Part shown: positions 1-9,143 of the stretch, piece by piece
Layout: every line of letters begins with the position of its first letter
How positions within the stretch are numbered: position 1 is the first letter of the stretch
NCBI GenBank assembly: GCA_964481035.1
Contig: CAYZSE010000125.1
Span: 1 to 9,418 of the forward strand
Reading direction: 5' to 3'
Length of the DNA: 9,418 bases
Source of the DNA: JAAAPF01 sp964481035
Lineage (GTDB): Bacteria; Pseudomonadota; Alphaproteobacteria; Geminicoccales; Geminicoccaceae
Made by a program: the position numbers and the translations under genes
Notes under the pieces: generated by a model
The model's database searches: none
What the model was told of the DNA's origin: nothing
What the model saw: only the letters and a program-made list of their open reading frames with translations

Positions 1-258
1 GATGCCCTCGCGGCTGACGCGCCGGAGCCGCCCGGGATCTTTTTCCGTTACGAGGAAGCTGCCGTCGGGCAGCACGACGAGGCACCACGGGAAGCTGAGG
101 CCCGACGCGACTACCTCGACGTCGAGGACGCCGGCGACGCTATCGAGCTTCTTCGGCAGCGCTTCGTCCGCGTACGGTGTCCCTGGCGCGAACAGAGAAA
201 TGCCCAGCATCAGCGCCGATGTGAGCAGGAAGTGGGTCGTCTCGTCTTGCTTCTTCAT
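1..258 (-). CDS. PQQ-dependent sugar dehydrogenase (glucose/sorbosone dehydrogenase family), N-terminal part, cut by window edge
   Basis: The minus strand is open from an ATG at 258 to the window edge, giving 86 codons with no stop. The product starts MKKQ and has a hydrophobic stretch (FLLTSALMLGISLFA, about residues 10-24) ending in a likely signal peptidase site after PYA (about residue 30). It continues with VLDVEVVASGLSFPWCLVVL and PDGSFLVTEKDPGRLRRV. That pattern (long-range 'GL..PW.L..LPDG..LVTE..GRLR') is the first beta-propeller blade of Aldose sugar dehydrogenase/YliI-type, PQQ-dependent quinoproteins, which oxidise sugars in the periplasm. A Cys follows the PW where family members usually have Gly. 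A good ribosome binding site, AGGTGAA (267-273), sits 8 bases before the ATG, which supports this start. The catalytic and PQQ-binding residues lie outside the window, so substrate and activity cannot be judged. The gene is separated by about 480 bp from the liv operon and is probably its own unit. Confidence 0.8.
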   Translation of the reverse strand, partial: MKKQDETTHFLLTSALMLGISLFAPGTPYADEALPKKLDSVAGVLDVEVVASGLSFPWCLVVLPDGSFLVTEKDPGRLRRVSREGI

Positions 259-323
259 TGATTGACTTCACCTGTCCGTCCGATTTTTTTTCCAAATTGG
301 TAAGAATGCCGCTGTATAGCGCG

Positions 324-352
324 ATGATAAGTAGCCCAACTGTTCTTAGCAA
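324..352 (-). promoter_or_regulatory. Candidate sigma70-type promoter for the PQQ sugar dehydrogenase gene
   Basis: Read on the minus strand, TTGCTA (347-352, 4/6 to TTGACA) is followed after exactly 17 bases by TATCAT (324-329, 5/6 to TATAAT). Transcription would begin near 316-318, giving a leader of about 60 nt with a good Shine-Dalgarno at 267-273. The surrounding stretch (about 280-480) is clearly more AT-rich than the rest of the window, as expected of a promoter region. The leader also holds a run of A residues on the transcript (284-291 on the plus strand as T). This is a motif match by eye only; no start site is known. Confidence 0.4.
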
Positions 353-701
353 ATTGCCGGGCCGATCGCTTCCTAATCTCGTCTTCCAGTCATGATATCA
401 GAAAGGCAAACATTTGTACTGGTATGGCTGCAAGGCAAAATTCTGAATATTTCTTCTACGATTTGAAGCTGATCCTTGTGACGGGCCGGCCAAGGACGGG
501 TCGGGTTGGCACCGGAGGGGCTCGAGACGTGCTTGCGCATCGCCCTACCGGCGGCGGGCGGGGATCGGACGCACGTCGATGGCGGAACTTAGGGGCGTCG
601 GCCGGGCGAGGGGATCTGCGCACCGCGGGCAATGCGTGCGACGCTCTACCCCCGGCGTTCGATCCTCGGCGCTGACGAGCCACGCCCGCGGCAGGCGGCG
701 A

Positions 702-727
702 CGCGGCGATCACGGAGGACCGCCGCG
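702..727 (-). terminator. GC-only hairpin after livK, possible terminator
   Basis: CGCGGCG (702-708) and CGCCGCG (721-727) form a perfect 7-bp stem around a 12-base loop, 12 bases past the livK stop codon (740-742). There is no U-run on the transcript after the stem, so it is not a canonical intrinsic terminator. It could act with Rho or only protect the 3' end of the liv mRNA. In such GC-rich DNA a 7-bp GC stem can arise by chance, hence the low confidence. Confidence 0.25.
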
Positions 728-739
728 GCCGCGAGCGGG

Positions 740-1849
<1,110 letters not shown>

Positions 1850-1895
1850 CTTTCCGTCTCCCTAGAAGCCAACGATTGTGTCCCTGATCCCAGCC

Positions 1896-2249
1896 CTAGG
1901 GCGAAGCGCGATGATGATCGCGCTCGCGCCAGCTCAGCGGGCCGGTCCGTTCGTAGAGCCAGTTGTACTGCGTCACCATCTGGTTCGTCCGCGTGACCCG
2001 AAATCCCAAGAGCGCGAGCACGCCCAGGACCGCGGCGTCGATCAGGTAGCCCGCGCCCGAGAGCAACGGGCCCTCGAATAGAGCGTAGTGGATGAAGCGC
2101 GTAAAGCCGGTGAGCAGCAGCACGTAGAGCACGAGCTGCCACAGCGGCCGCCACGTCCGCGCCACCGCCCGGCCGGTCAGCCACGCGGCGCCGCCGGCGA
2201 GGACGCCGGTGACGAGGACGAAGGCCGTGAGCGAGGCGTGCGTGTCCAT
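1896..2249 (-). CDS. Small membrane protein of DUF6867 type, linked to liv operon
   Basis: 117 residues. Three hydrophobic segments are visible, about 9-25 (FVLVTGVLAGGAAWLTG), 36-58 (start LWQLVLYVLLLTGFTRFIHY) and 66-84 (GYLIDAAVLGVLALLGF), so it is probably an inner-membrane protein with three spans. Conserved-looking motifs are GRAVARTWRPLWQ (26-38), RFIHYALF (51-58) and MVTQYNWLYERTGPLSW (91-107). From memory this matches the DUF6867 family, small proteins found next to Liv transporters in alphaproteobacteria; no function is known to me. The start is fixed by GGAGG directly upstream, and the livF stop codon TAG lies inside that same element, only 8 bp before this ATG. That spacing implies co-transcription and probably coupled translation with livF. 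An accessory role in the Liv transporter is an inference from position. A longer open frame continues upstream, but it runs through livF in another frame and is not coding. Confidence 0.8.
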   Translation of the reverse strand: MDTHASLTAFVLVTGVLAGGAAWLTGRAVARTWRPLWQLVLYVLLLTGFTRFIHYALFEGPLLSGAGYLIDAAVLGVLALLGFRVTRTNQMVTQYNWLYERTGPLSWRERDHHRASP

Positions 2250-2257
2250 GGCTCCTC

Positions 2258-2980
2258 CTAGCTCCGCCCGCCTTCGAGATAGGCGGCGCGGATCTCCTCC
2301 TTGGCCAGGAGGTCGCGGCCGGTCCCCGTCATGGTGATCTCGCCGGTGACCATGACGTAGGCGCGATGCGCGAGCTTGAGCGCGTGATAGGCGTTCTGCT
2401 CGACCAGGAAGACGGTGAGGCCCTCCTCCTCGTTGAGCTTCTTGATGGCGTCGAAGATCTGCTTGACGACCAGCGGCGCGAGGCCGAGCGACGGCTCGTC
2501 GAGCAAGAGCAGCTTGGGCCGGCTCATCAGGGCGCGGGCGATCGCGAGCATTTGCTGCTCGCCGCCCGACAACGTGCCGCCGCGCTGGTGCAGGCGCTGC
2601 CGGAGGCGCGGGAAGAGCGCGTAGACCTTCGCGAAATCCTGCTCGAAGTCGGTGTTGCCGGCGAGCTCCGCGCCCATCTGCAGGTTCTCGAGCACGGTCA
2701 TGCGGGGAAAGATGCGCCGCCCTTCCGGGGCCTGCGCGATCGACAGGCGCATGATGTCGTGGGTCGGCCAGCCGGTGATCTCCCGGCCGTCGAAGACGAT
2801 GCGCCCCGCGCGCGGCGCCGGGTCGCCGCAGATCGTCATCATCAAGGTCGACTTGCCGGCGCCGTTGGCGCCGATGAGCGCGATGATCTCGCCGGGCTCG
2901 ACGTGCACGTCGACGCCCTTGAGCGCCTCGATGCGGCCATAGAAGGTGCGCACGCCCGCGACTTCCAAGAGCGCCGTCAT
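2258..2980 (-). CDS. livF: Branched-chain amino acid ABC transporter ATP-binding protein LivF
   Basis: 240 residues, the usual LivF length (about 233-240). This is one of the two cytoplasmic ATPases that power the Liv importer. Walker A is GANGAGKST (37-45), the Q-loop is at Gln83 in AQAPEGR, the ABC signature is LSGGEQQ (137-143), and Walker B is LLLLDEP (157-163) followed by D-loop SLGLAP. The usual switch His is replaced in LVEQN (192-196), which is normal for LivF and not a defect. EGRRIFPRMTVLENL (86-100) is typical of the family. The ATG at 2980 overlaps the livG stop in an ATGA junction, which fixes the start; a longer upstream frame runs antisense-free through livG in another frame and is not used. 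It is expected to pair with LivG and dock on LivH/LivM. Confidence 0.95.
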   Translation of the reverse strand: MTALLEVAGVRTFYGRIEALKGVDVHVEPGEIIALIGANGAGKSTLMMTICGDPAPRAGRIVFDGREITGWPTHDIMRLSIAQAPEGRRIFPRMTVLENLQMGAELAGNTDFEQDFAKVYALFPRLRQRLHQRGGTLSGGEQQMLAIARALMSRPKLLLLDEPSLGLAPLVVKQIFDAIKKLNEEEGLTVFLVEQNAYHALKLAHRAYVMVTGEITMTGTGRDLLAKEEIRAAYLEGGRS

Positions 2981-3827
2981 CCGCCCACGACCTCCTCTTC
3001 GACTGCATCCACCTCCTCGTCGGGCACGCCCAGATAGGCCGCGATGACGGTGTCGTCGTTGCGGATCTCCTCGGCGGTGCCGTCGGCGATCTTCTCGCCG
3101 TGGTCGAGGACGACGACGTGATCGGAGATCTCCATGACGACGCTCATGTCGTGCTCGATCAAGAGGATCGAGGTGCCGTCCTCGTCGCGGATCCGCCGCA
3201 TGAGGCCGGTCAGCGCGTGGCTCTCGCGCGGGTTGAGGCCGGCGGCGGGCTCGTCGAGGCACAAGAGCTCGGGCTCGCTGCACATCGCCCGCGCGATCTC
3301 CAGCCGGCGCTGGTCGCCGTAGGGCAGATCGCCGGCGGCGTCGTCGGCGCGGTGCGCGAGGCCGATGCGCTCGAGCCAGGCCACCGCCCGGTCCACCGCC
3401 GCCTTCTCGCCGCGACGGTAGGCGGGCAAGCCGACAATGCCGCCGAGCGTGAACTGCGAGGCGGCCATCAGCGCGTTGTGCTGAGCGACGAGCAGGTTCT
3501 CCAAGAGCGTCATGCCGGTGAACAGCCGAATGTTCTGGAAGGTCCGCGCGACCCGGGCGCCGGCGGCGATCCGGTGGTCCGGCATGCGCTCCAGATAGTG
3601 CGGTTCGGTGCGCTGCGGCAGCATGACGATGCGCCCGACCGTCGGCCGGTAGAAGCCGGTGATGCAGTTGAACACGGTCGTCTTGCCGGCGCCGTTGGGG
3701 CCGATGACGGCGGTGATGTCCCCGCGCCCGGCGGCGAAGGAGATGTCGGCGGCGGCGACGAGGCCGCCGAAGCGCATGGTCAGGTGCTCGACCTGGAGGA
3801 TCGGGTCACGCTCCCACGGCGGCTGCA

Positions 3828-3828
<1 letters not shown>
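2977..3828 (-). CDS. livG: Branched-chain amino acid ABC transporter ATP-binding protein LivG
   Basis: 283 residues, longer than E. coli LivG (about 255). It is the second ATPase of the Liv importer. Walker A is GPNGAGKTT (43-51), the Q-loop Gln98 is in ARTFQNIRLF (94-103), the signature is the LivG form LPYGDQRRLEIARA (168-181), Walker B is LLCLDEP (188-194), D-loop AAGLNP (195-200), and the switch His226 is in LLIEHDMSVVM. The C-terminal AAYLG motif (263-267) belongs to the branched-chain transporter C-terminal region. Two extras are seen: an insert around 70-90 (LERMPDHRIA), which I recall from alphaproteobacterial LivG, and an acidic tail (PDEEVDAVEEEVVGG). Start and stop are set by neighbours: its ATG shares one base with the livM stop (TGATG), and its TGA overlaps livF (ATGA), signs of tight translational coupling. 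Confidence 0.95.
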
Positions 3829-5129
<1,301 letters not shown>

Positions 5130-5133
5130 GCGC

Positions 5134-6048
<915 letters not shown>

Positions 6049-6156
6049 CCGATCCCCACGACAGAGACAGCGGCAGCGCCGGCGGGCTGCGGCACGAGCG
6101 AAGCGTCAGAGCGCGAGCCGACGCATCGGACGGCGAATTGTCTCCTGACATTGCTA

Positions 6157-6185
6157 GCAGAAGGCGGGGTCGGCGCCCGTGTCAA
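6157..6185 (-). promoter_or_regulatory. Possible livH promoter (good -35, poor -10)
   Basis: On the minus strand a perfect TTGACA, preceded by C as in the alphaproteobacterial CTTGAC form, lies at 6180-6185. At 17 bases the -10 position reads TTCTGC, a poor match. It is about 110 bp upstream of the livH ATG and is the only full -35 match I noticed in this gap. Treat as a weak candidate. Confidence 0.22.
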
Positions 6186-6228
6186 GCGCCGCTTGGCCGC
6201 CAGCCGCGGCGGCGAACCGTGAAAGCGG

Positions 6229-6250
6229 TCGAATCCGTTGCTCGATTCGA
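6229..6250. repeat. Inverted repeat, possible operator upstream of livH
   Basis: TCGAATC (6229-6235) and GATTCGA (6244-6250) are perfect 7-bp arms around an 8-base spacer. The 22-bp size and spacing suit a site for a dimeric regulator, and it lies about 180 bp upstream of livH. No regulator gene is in the window, so its binding partner is unknown. A chance dyad is possible. Confidence 0.35.
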
Positions 6251-6310
6251 GCAGCCACGCCGTCGGTACCCGGGGGCCGCCTGTTCGCCAGACAGGCCGA
6301 AGGCGACGCG

Positions 6311-6320
6311 AGGTCGACCT
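6311..6320. repeat. 10-bp perfect palindrome AGGTCGACCT
   Basis: AGGTCGACCT is a perfect palindrome between the hydrolase 3' hairpin and the liv promoter region. A 6-bp-stem dyad GCCTGT (6279-6284) / ACAGGC (6292-6297) lies just beside it. It may be an operator half-site cluster or a chance palindrome. Confidence 0.25.
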
Positions 6321-6323
6321 GTC

Positions 6324-6361
6324 GCGGTCCTCGCCGCGCCTCCTCGTCGCGGCGGGACCGC
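6324..6361 (-). terminator. Strong hairpin after the hydrolase gene, possible terminator or mRNA-end stabiliser
   Basis: GCGGTCC (6324-6330), one bulged T (6331) and CGCCGCG (6332-6338) pair fully with CGCGGCG (6348-6354) and GGACCGC (6355-6361), with a 9-base loop (6339-6347). This gives a 14-bp stem with a single bulge. It begins 36 bases past the hydrolase stop codon (6398-6400) in the direction of transcription. No U-run follows, so it is not a textbook intrinsic terminator. It could assist Rho-dependent ending or stop 3' decay, and would help separate the hydrolase transcript from livH downstream. Confidence 0.45.
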
Positions 6362-6397
6362 CAGCGGCGTCACCGGCCGCGGGCTCGAATCGGGGGC

Positions 6398-7315
6398 TCA
6401 AGAGGAGCGAATGCCGCGCGGGACGCCGATGCGGTTGGCGAGGCGCTCGATCTCGCGGTGGATCAGGTCGAGATTGCTGTCGCGCACCGTCGGCAACTGG
6501 AAGCGGGCGCGGCGCACCGCGCCGTAGTCGATCTCGGCCACGATCAACTCCTCGCCGTCGCCCGCGACCGCGACCTCGCGGCCGAAGGGATCGACGATCC
6601 GCGAGCCGCCCCAAAAGCGCACCGCGCCCTCGACGCCCGCGTGGTTGGCCATGACCACCGGCATGCCGTAGAGCAGCGCATAGAAGCGGCACGCCAGGGC
6701 CCAGCCGTCCGGGTTCGAGAAGTCGGCGCCGAGGACGCCGTCGCCCGAGGCGACGGGCATCGCGAGCACGGTAGCACCGTAGAGCGCCGCCAGATGGACG
6801 AGGCCCGGATTCCACCCGTCGGCGCAGACCAGGACCGCGAGCTGCCACGGCGGGACGTGCGCGACGACGTCGACGTAGCGGCCCTCGGCGAAGTACTTGT
6901 CCTCCTCGAGCTCGCCGTAGGTGGCGAGATTGAGCTTGCGGTGGACGAACAGGCAGCGGCCGTCGCGCAAGACGGCGGCGGAGTTGTAGAATTGCGCCGC
7001 CGGCCCCTCCTCGACGAAGCCGACGACGAGGGTCATCTCCGGCGCCTGGCGGGACAGCTGCAGGAGGAATGCATCGTCGCGGGCCATGGCGAGGTCGAGC
7101 ACCCGCGCGCCGACCTGATAGCCGGTGAGCGACAGCTCGGCGAAGACCAGGAGCTCGACGCCGCGCGCCTGGGCGGCCCGGATCGCCTCGACATGGCCGG
7201 CGAGGTTGGCGTGCAGATCGCCGAGCGTACCGGCGATCTGGGCGACGCCGACGGTCAGCCGGGCGTGGCGCCCGACGGTGTCGGTGGTCCAGGGATGGGA
7301 CGGTGCGGCGGCCAA
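6398..7315 (-). CDS. Nitrilase-superfamily carbon-nitrogen hydrolase (amidase type)
   Basis: 305 residues from a TTG start at 7315, a cytoplasmic enzyme of the CN_hydrolase fold that cleaves an amide, carbamoyl or nitrile C-N bond. The domain begins at LTVGVAQIAGTLGD (about 20-33). The catalytic triad is intact: Glu60 in LLVFAELSLTGY, Lys127 in FVHRKLNLATYG and Cys164 in LVCADGWNP. GGSRIVDPFGREVA (237-250) is the usual late family motif. CADGWNP resembles the CEDLWxP form seen in glutaminase domains of NAD synthetases and some amidases, but there is no synthetase domain here. The exact substrate cannot be read. Start: TTG at 7315 has GGGGAG 5 bases upstream. An in-frame ATG at 7429 would add 38 residues that are Arg/Gly/Ala-rich, unlike the family, and has no clear ribosome binding site. 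The gene lies between two amino-acid/peptide importers and diverges from one of them. Confidence 0.85.
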   Translation of the reverse strand: MAAAPSHPWTTDTVGRHARLTVGVAQIAGTLGDLHANLAGHVEAIRAAQARGVELLVFAELSLTGYQVGARVLDLAMARDDAFLLQLSRQAPEMTLVVGFVEEGPAAQFYNSAAVLRDGRCLFVHRKLNLATYGELEEDKYFAEGRYVDVVAHVPPWQLAVLVCADGWNPGLVHLAALYGATVLAMPVASGDGVLGADFSNPDGWALACRFYALLYGMPVVMANHAGVEGAVRFWGGSRIVDPFGREVAVAGDGEELIVAEIDYGAVRRARFQLPTVRDSNLDLIHREIERLANRIGVPRGIRSS

Positions 7316-7320
7316 GCTCG

Positions 7321-7326
7321 CTCCCC
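7321..7326 (-). promoter_or_regulatory. Ribosome binding site supporting the TTG start of the hydrolase
   Basis: GGGGAG on the minus strand, 5 bases before TTG (7313-7315). It places translation about 19 residues before the conserved first beta strand of the nitrilase fold, the usual distance. The competing ATG at 7429 has only a weak GGGG upstream. Confidence 0.45.
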
Positions 7327-7443
7327 ACAGGTCGCACGCCAGCGTAGCCGCCCGCTGATCGCGCGCATAGGCCGCCGCGACCGCCCGCCTACGCCGCCCG
7401 CCGCCCGGATGCCTGCACGAAGGCCCCATTGACCCCGGACGGG

Positions 7444-7458
7444 CAGCCTTCGAGGCTG
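7444..7458 (+). repeat. Short inverted repeat in the leader of the family 5 binding-protein gene
   Basis: CAGCCT (7444-7449) and AGGCTG (7453-7458) are perfect 6-bp arms around TCG. It lies about 70 bp before the ATG at 7527. As DNA it could be an operator in the divergent promoter region; as RNA it would be a small hairpin. Confidence 0.35.
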
Positions 7459-7460
7459 GA

Positions 7461-7513
7461 CGTTGGCGCGCTGCAGTCGAGCTTCTGCGGCGCGCGAGCC
7501 ATCAGCGCCAACG
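7461..7513 (+). promoter_or_regulatory. Structured leader before the family 5 binding-protein gene: overlapping hairpins ending at the ribosome binding site
   Basis: Two pairings share bases. First, GCGCGCTGCAG (7466-7476) pairs with CTGCGGCGCGC (7485-7495): an 11-bp stem with one G-T (G-U) pair and an 8-base loop. Second, CGTTGGCGC (7461-7469) pairs perfectly with GCGCCAACG (7505-7513). The second pairing ends on the first base of the Shine-Dalgarno GAGGAG (7513-7518) and uses four bases of the first hairpin's left arm. The two could be alternatives that open or close the ribosome binding site, or could partly stack. I do not recognise any known riboswitch class. The transcription start is unknown, so it is not certain that this whole stretch is in the mRNA. 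Confidence 0.4.
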
Positions 7514-7526
7514 AGGAGACACGCAC

Positions 7527-9125
7527 ATGGGCTTCGCCTGGAGGCGCCTGGGCCTCGCCGCGGTCCTGGCCACGGCTCTCGGGCCGATCGCGCCGGCGCC
7601 GGCGGAAACGCCGCCCGACATGCTCGTCATGGGCACCAACATCGCCGACATCATCACCCTCGATCCCGCCGAGGTGTTCGAGTTCGCCGGCGCCGAGGTG
7701 ACGACGAACATCTACGACCGGATCATGATGAACGAGGCGGAGGCGCTCGACGAGCTGACCGGCGGCGCGGTCGAGAGCTGGGAGATCAGCGACGACGGCC
7801 GTACCATCACCTTCACCATGCGGCCGGGTCAGGTCTTCCACTCGGGCAACCCGGTGCGACCCGAGGACGCCGTCTACTCGCTGCGCCGCGTCGTCGAACT
7901 CAACAAGACCCCCGCGTTCATCCTCACCCAGTTCGGCTGGAACGCCGACAACGTCGACGAGCTCGTCGAGGTCGTCGATGACGAGCGCTTCCGGATCGAG
8001 ATCCTCGAGGACTTCTCGCCGGGCCTGGTCTTGAACGCGCTGTCGGCGACGGTGGGCTCGGTGGTCGACGAGAAGCTCGTCGAGAGCCACGCGGTCGACG
8101 GCGACATGGGCTACGGCTGGCTCAAGAACCAGAGCGCCGGCTCGGGCCCGTTCGAGCTGGTGACCTGGAACGCCAACGAGACGGTCGTCCTCGAGCACAA
8201 CCCCGACTACCGGCACGGCGCGCCGGCGATGGAGCGGGTGATCCTCCGCCACGTGCCCGAGCCCGCGGCGCAGCGGCTGCTCTTGGAGGAGGGCGACATC
8301 GACATCGCCCGCACGCTGACCGCCGACCAGGTGGCGGGCCTCGAGGGCAAGGCCGACGTGGTGGTCGACAACTTCCCCAAGGCCAACCTCATCTACGTCG
8401 CCGCCAATGTCGGCGTGCCGAAGCTGAGCGATCCCAAGGTGTGGGAGGCGCTCAAGTACCTCATCGACTACGAGGGCATGGCGCAGTCGTTCCTCCGGGG
8501 CCAGTACATCACGCATCAGTCGTTCTGGCCCAAGGGGCTGTGGGCCTCGGCCGACGCCGAGCCCTACGAGCTCGACGTCGACAAGGCGAAGGCGCTGCTC
8601 GCAGAAGCGGGCTATCCGGACGGCTTCGAGGTCACCCTCGACAGCCTGAACAGCTCGCCCTACCTGGAGATGGCGCAGTCGGTGCAGAGCACGCTGGCGC
8701 TCGCCGGCATCGAGGCCGAGATCATCCCCCAGGACGGCAGCGCGCTCTGGCCCAAGTACCGGGCGCGGCGGCACGAGCTGATCCTGGCGCGGTGGGGCCC
8801 CGACTACCTCGACCCGCACTCCAACGCCGACAGCTTCGCCTCGAACCCGGACAACAGCCTGGAGGCCGGGCTCACGGGGGTTCTCGCCTGGCGCAACGCG
8901 TGGGCCGACCCCGAGATCACCGCGCTGACCGCGGCGGCGCGATCGGAGCTCGATCTCGCCGAGCGGCGCGAGCTTTACGAGCAGTTGCAGCTCCTGCACC
9001 AGCTGCGCTCGCCGTTCGCCATCATGTTCCAGCAGAACGAGCAAGTGGCGAGCCGCAGCAACGTCGAGGGCTTCGTCTCCGGGCCGTCCTTCGATCTCGT
9101 CTACTACCGCAACGTGACCAAGTAG
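7527..9125 (+). CDS. ABC transporter substrate-binding protein, family 5 (dipeptide/oligopeptide/nickel type)
   Basis: 532 residues, normal for SBP_bac_5 receptors. The signal peptide spans about residues 1-26 (MGFAWRRLGLAAVLATALG then APAPA), cut before ETPPDM; no lipobox Cys. Domain features in order: TLDPAEVFEFAGAEVTTNIY (44-63), VESWEISDDGRTITFTMRPG (82-101), VFHSGNPVRPEDAVYSLRRV (103-122), SGPFELVTWN, and DKAKALLAEAGYPDGFEV in the C-terminal half. These are the standard DppA/OppA-type signatures. The ligand could be a peptide, opine, glycoside or other compound; the fold alone does not say. GAGGAG (7513-7518) lies 8 bases before the ATG. The stop is 18 bp before a DppB-type permease start, so both are in one operon. 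The gene diverges from the carbon-nitrogen hydrolase, which may share its regulation. Confidence 0.92.
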   Translation: MGFAWRRLGLAAVLATALGPIAPAPAETPPDMLVMGTNIADIITLDPAEVFEFAGAEVTTNIYDRIMMNEAEALDELTGGAVESWEISDDGRTITFTMRPGQVFHSGNPVRPEDAVYSLRRVVELNKTPAFILTQFGWNADNVDELVEVVDDERFRIEILEDFSPGLVLNALSATVGSVVDEKLVESHAVDGDMGYGWLKNQSAGSGPFELVTWNANETVVLEHNPDYRHGAPAMERVILRHVPEPAAQRLLLEEGDIDIARTLTADQVAGLEGKADVVVDNFPKANLIYVAANVGVPKLSDPKVWEALKYLIDYEGMAQSFLRGQYITHQSFWPKGLWASADAEPYELDVDKAKALLAEAGYPDGFEVTLDSLNSSPYLEMAQSVQSTLALAGIEAEIIPQDGSALWPKYRARRHELILARWGPDYLDPHSNADSFASNPDNSLEAGLTGVLAWRNAWADPEITALTAAARSELDLAERRELYEQLQLLHQLRSPFAIMFQQNEQVASRSNVEGFVSGPSFDLVYYRNVTK

Positions 9126-9143
9126 GTCCGAAGAAGGGCCCAG

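Larger units (their letters stand above)
259..739. other. Intergenic region between livK end and sugar dehydrogenase start
   Basis: About 480 bp with no gene I can support. The left part (about 280-480) is AT-richer and carries the candidate promoter described separately. The right part (480-739) is GC-rich and holds scattered dyads: a GC-only hairpin at 702-727 just past livK, and a 7-bp inverted repeat GACGTGC (526-532) / GCACGTC (571-577) separated by 38 bases. Short open frames on both strands here lack ribosome binding sites and have the arginine- and proline-rich composition of random GC-rich frames. No tRNA, IS end or known riboswitch could be recognised. Confidence 0.6.
6049..6397. 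other. Intergenic region upstream of liv operon, rich in dyads
   Basis: About 350 bp with no supportable gene. It should contain the 3' end of the hydrolase transcript and the promoter and operators of the liv operon. Seen here: a candidate TTGACA -35 box (6180-6185, minus), dyads at 6183-6195, 6229-6250, 6279-6297 and 6311-6320, and a long hairpin at 6324-6361. Short open frames crossing it on both strands are arginine-rich and lack ribosome binding sites. Confidence 0.6.

Noticed and set aside
424..675. 83-codon open frame in the gap between livK and the sugar dehydrogenase
   Set aside because: No ribosome binding site, composition changes abruptly from AT-rich to Arg/Gly-rich, and no recognisable motif.
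625..680. tRNA-like pieces: GTTCGATCC on plus and GGTAGAGC on minus
   Set aside because: The two pieces are on opposite strands, and neither strand gives acceptor, anticodon and T stems that fold into a tRNA.
1894..1901. CCCTAGGG palindrome over the stop codon of the DUF6867-like gene
   Set aside because: Only 8 bp with no spacer symmetry around it; likely chance.
2258..2980. LivF lacks the usual switch histidine (VEQN) and could look inactive
   Set aside because: Gln at this place is normal for LivF proteins; all other ATPase motifs are intact.
7429..7457. TTGACC on the plus strand as -35 box for the family 5 binding-protein gene
   Set aside because: The sequence 16-18 bases downstream has no acceptable -10 box, so it is not reported as a promoter.
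7389..9044. Long open frame (551 codons) on the minus strand opposite the family 5 binding protein
   Set aside because: Antisense shadow of a gene with strong family motifs; low-complexity Val/Leu/Arg/Glu composition and no ribosome binding site.
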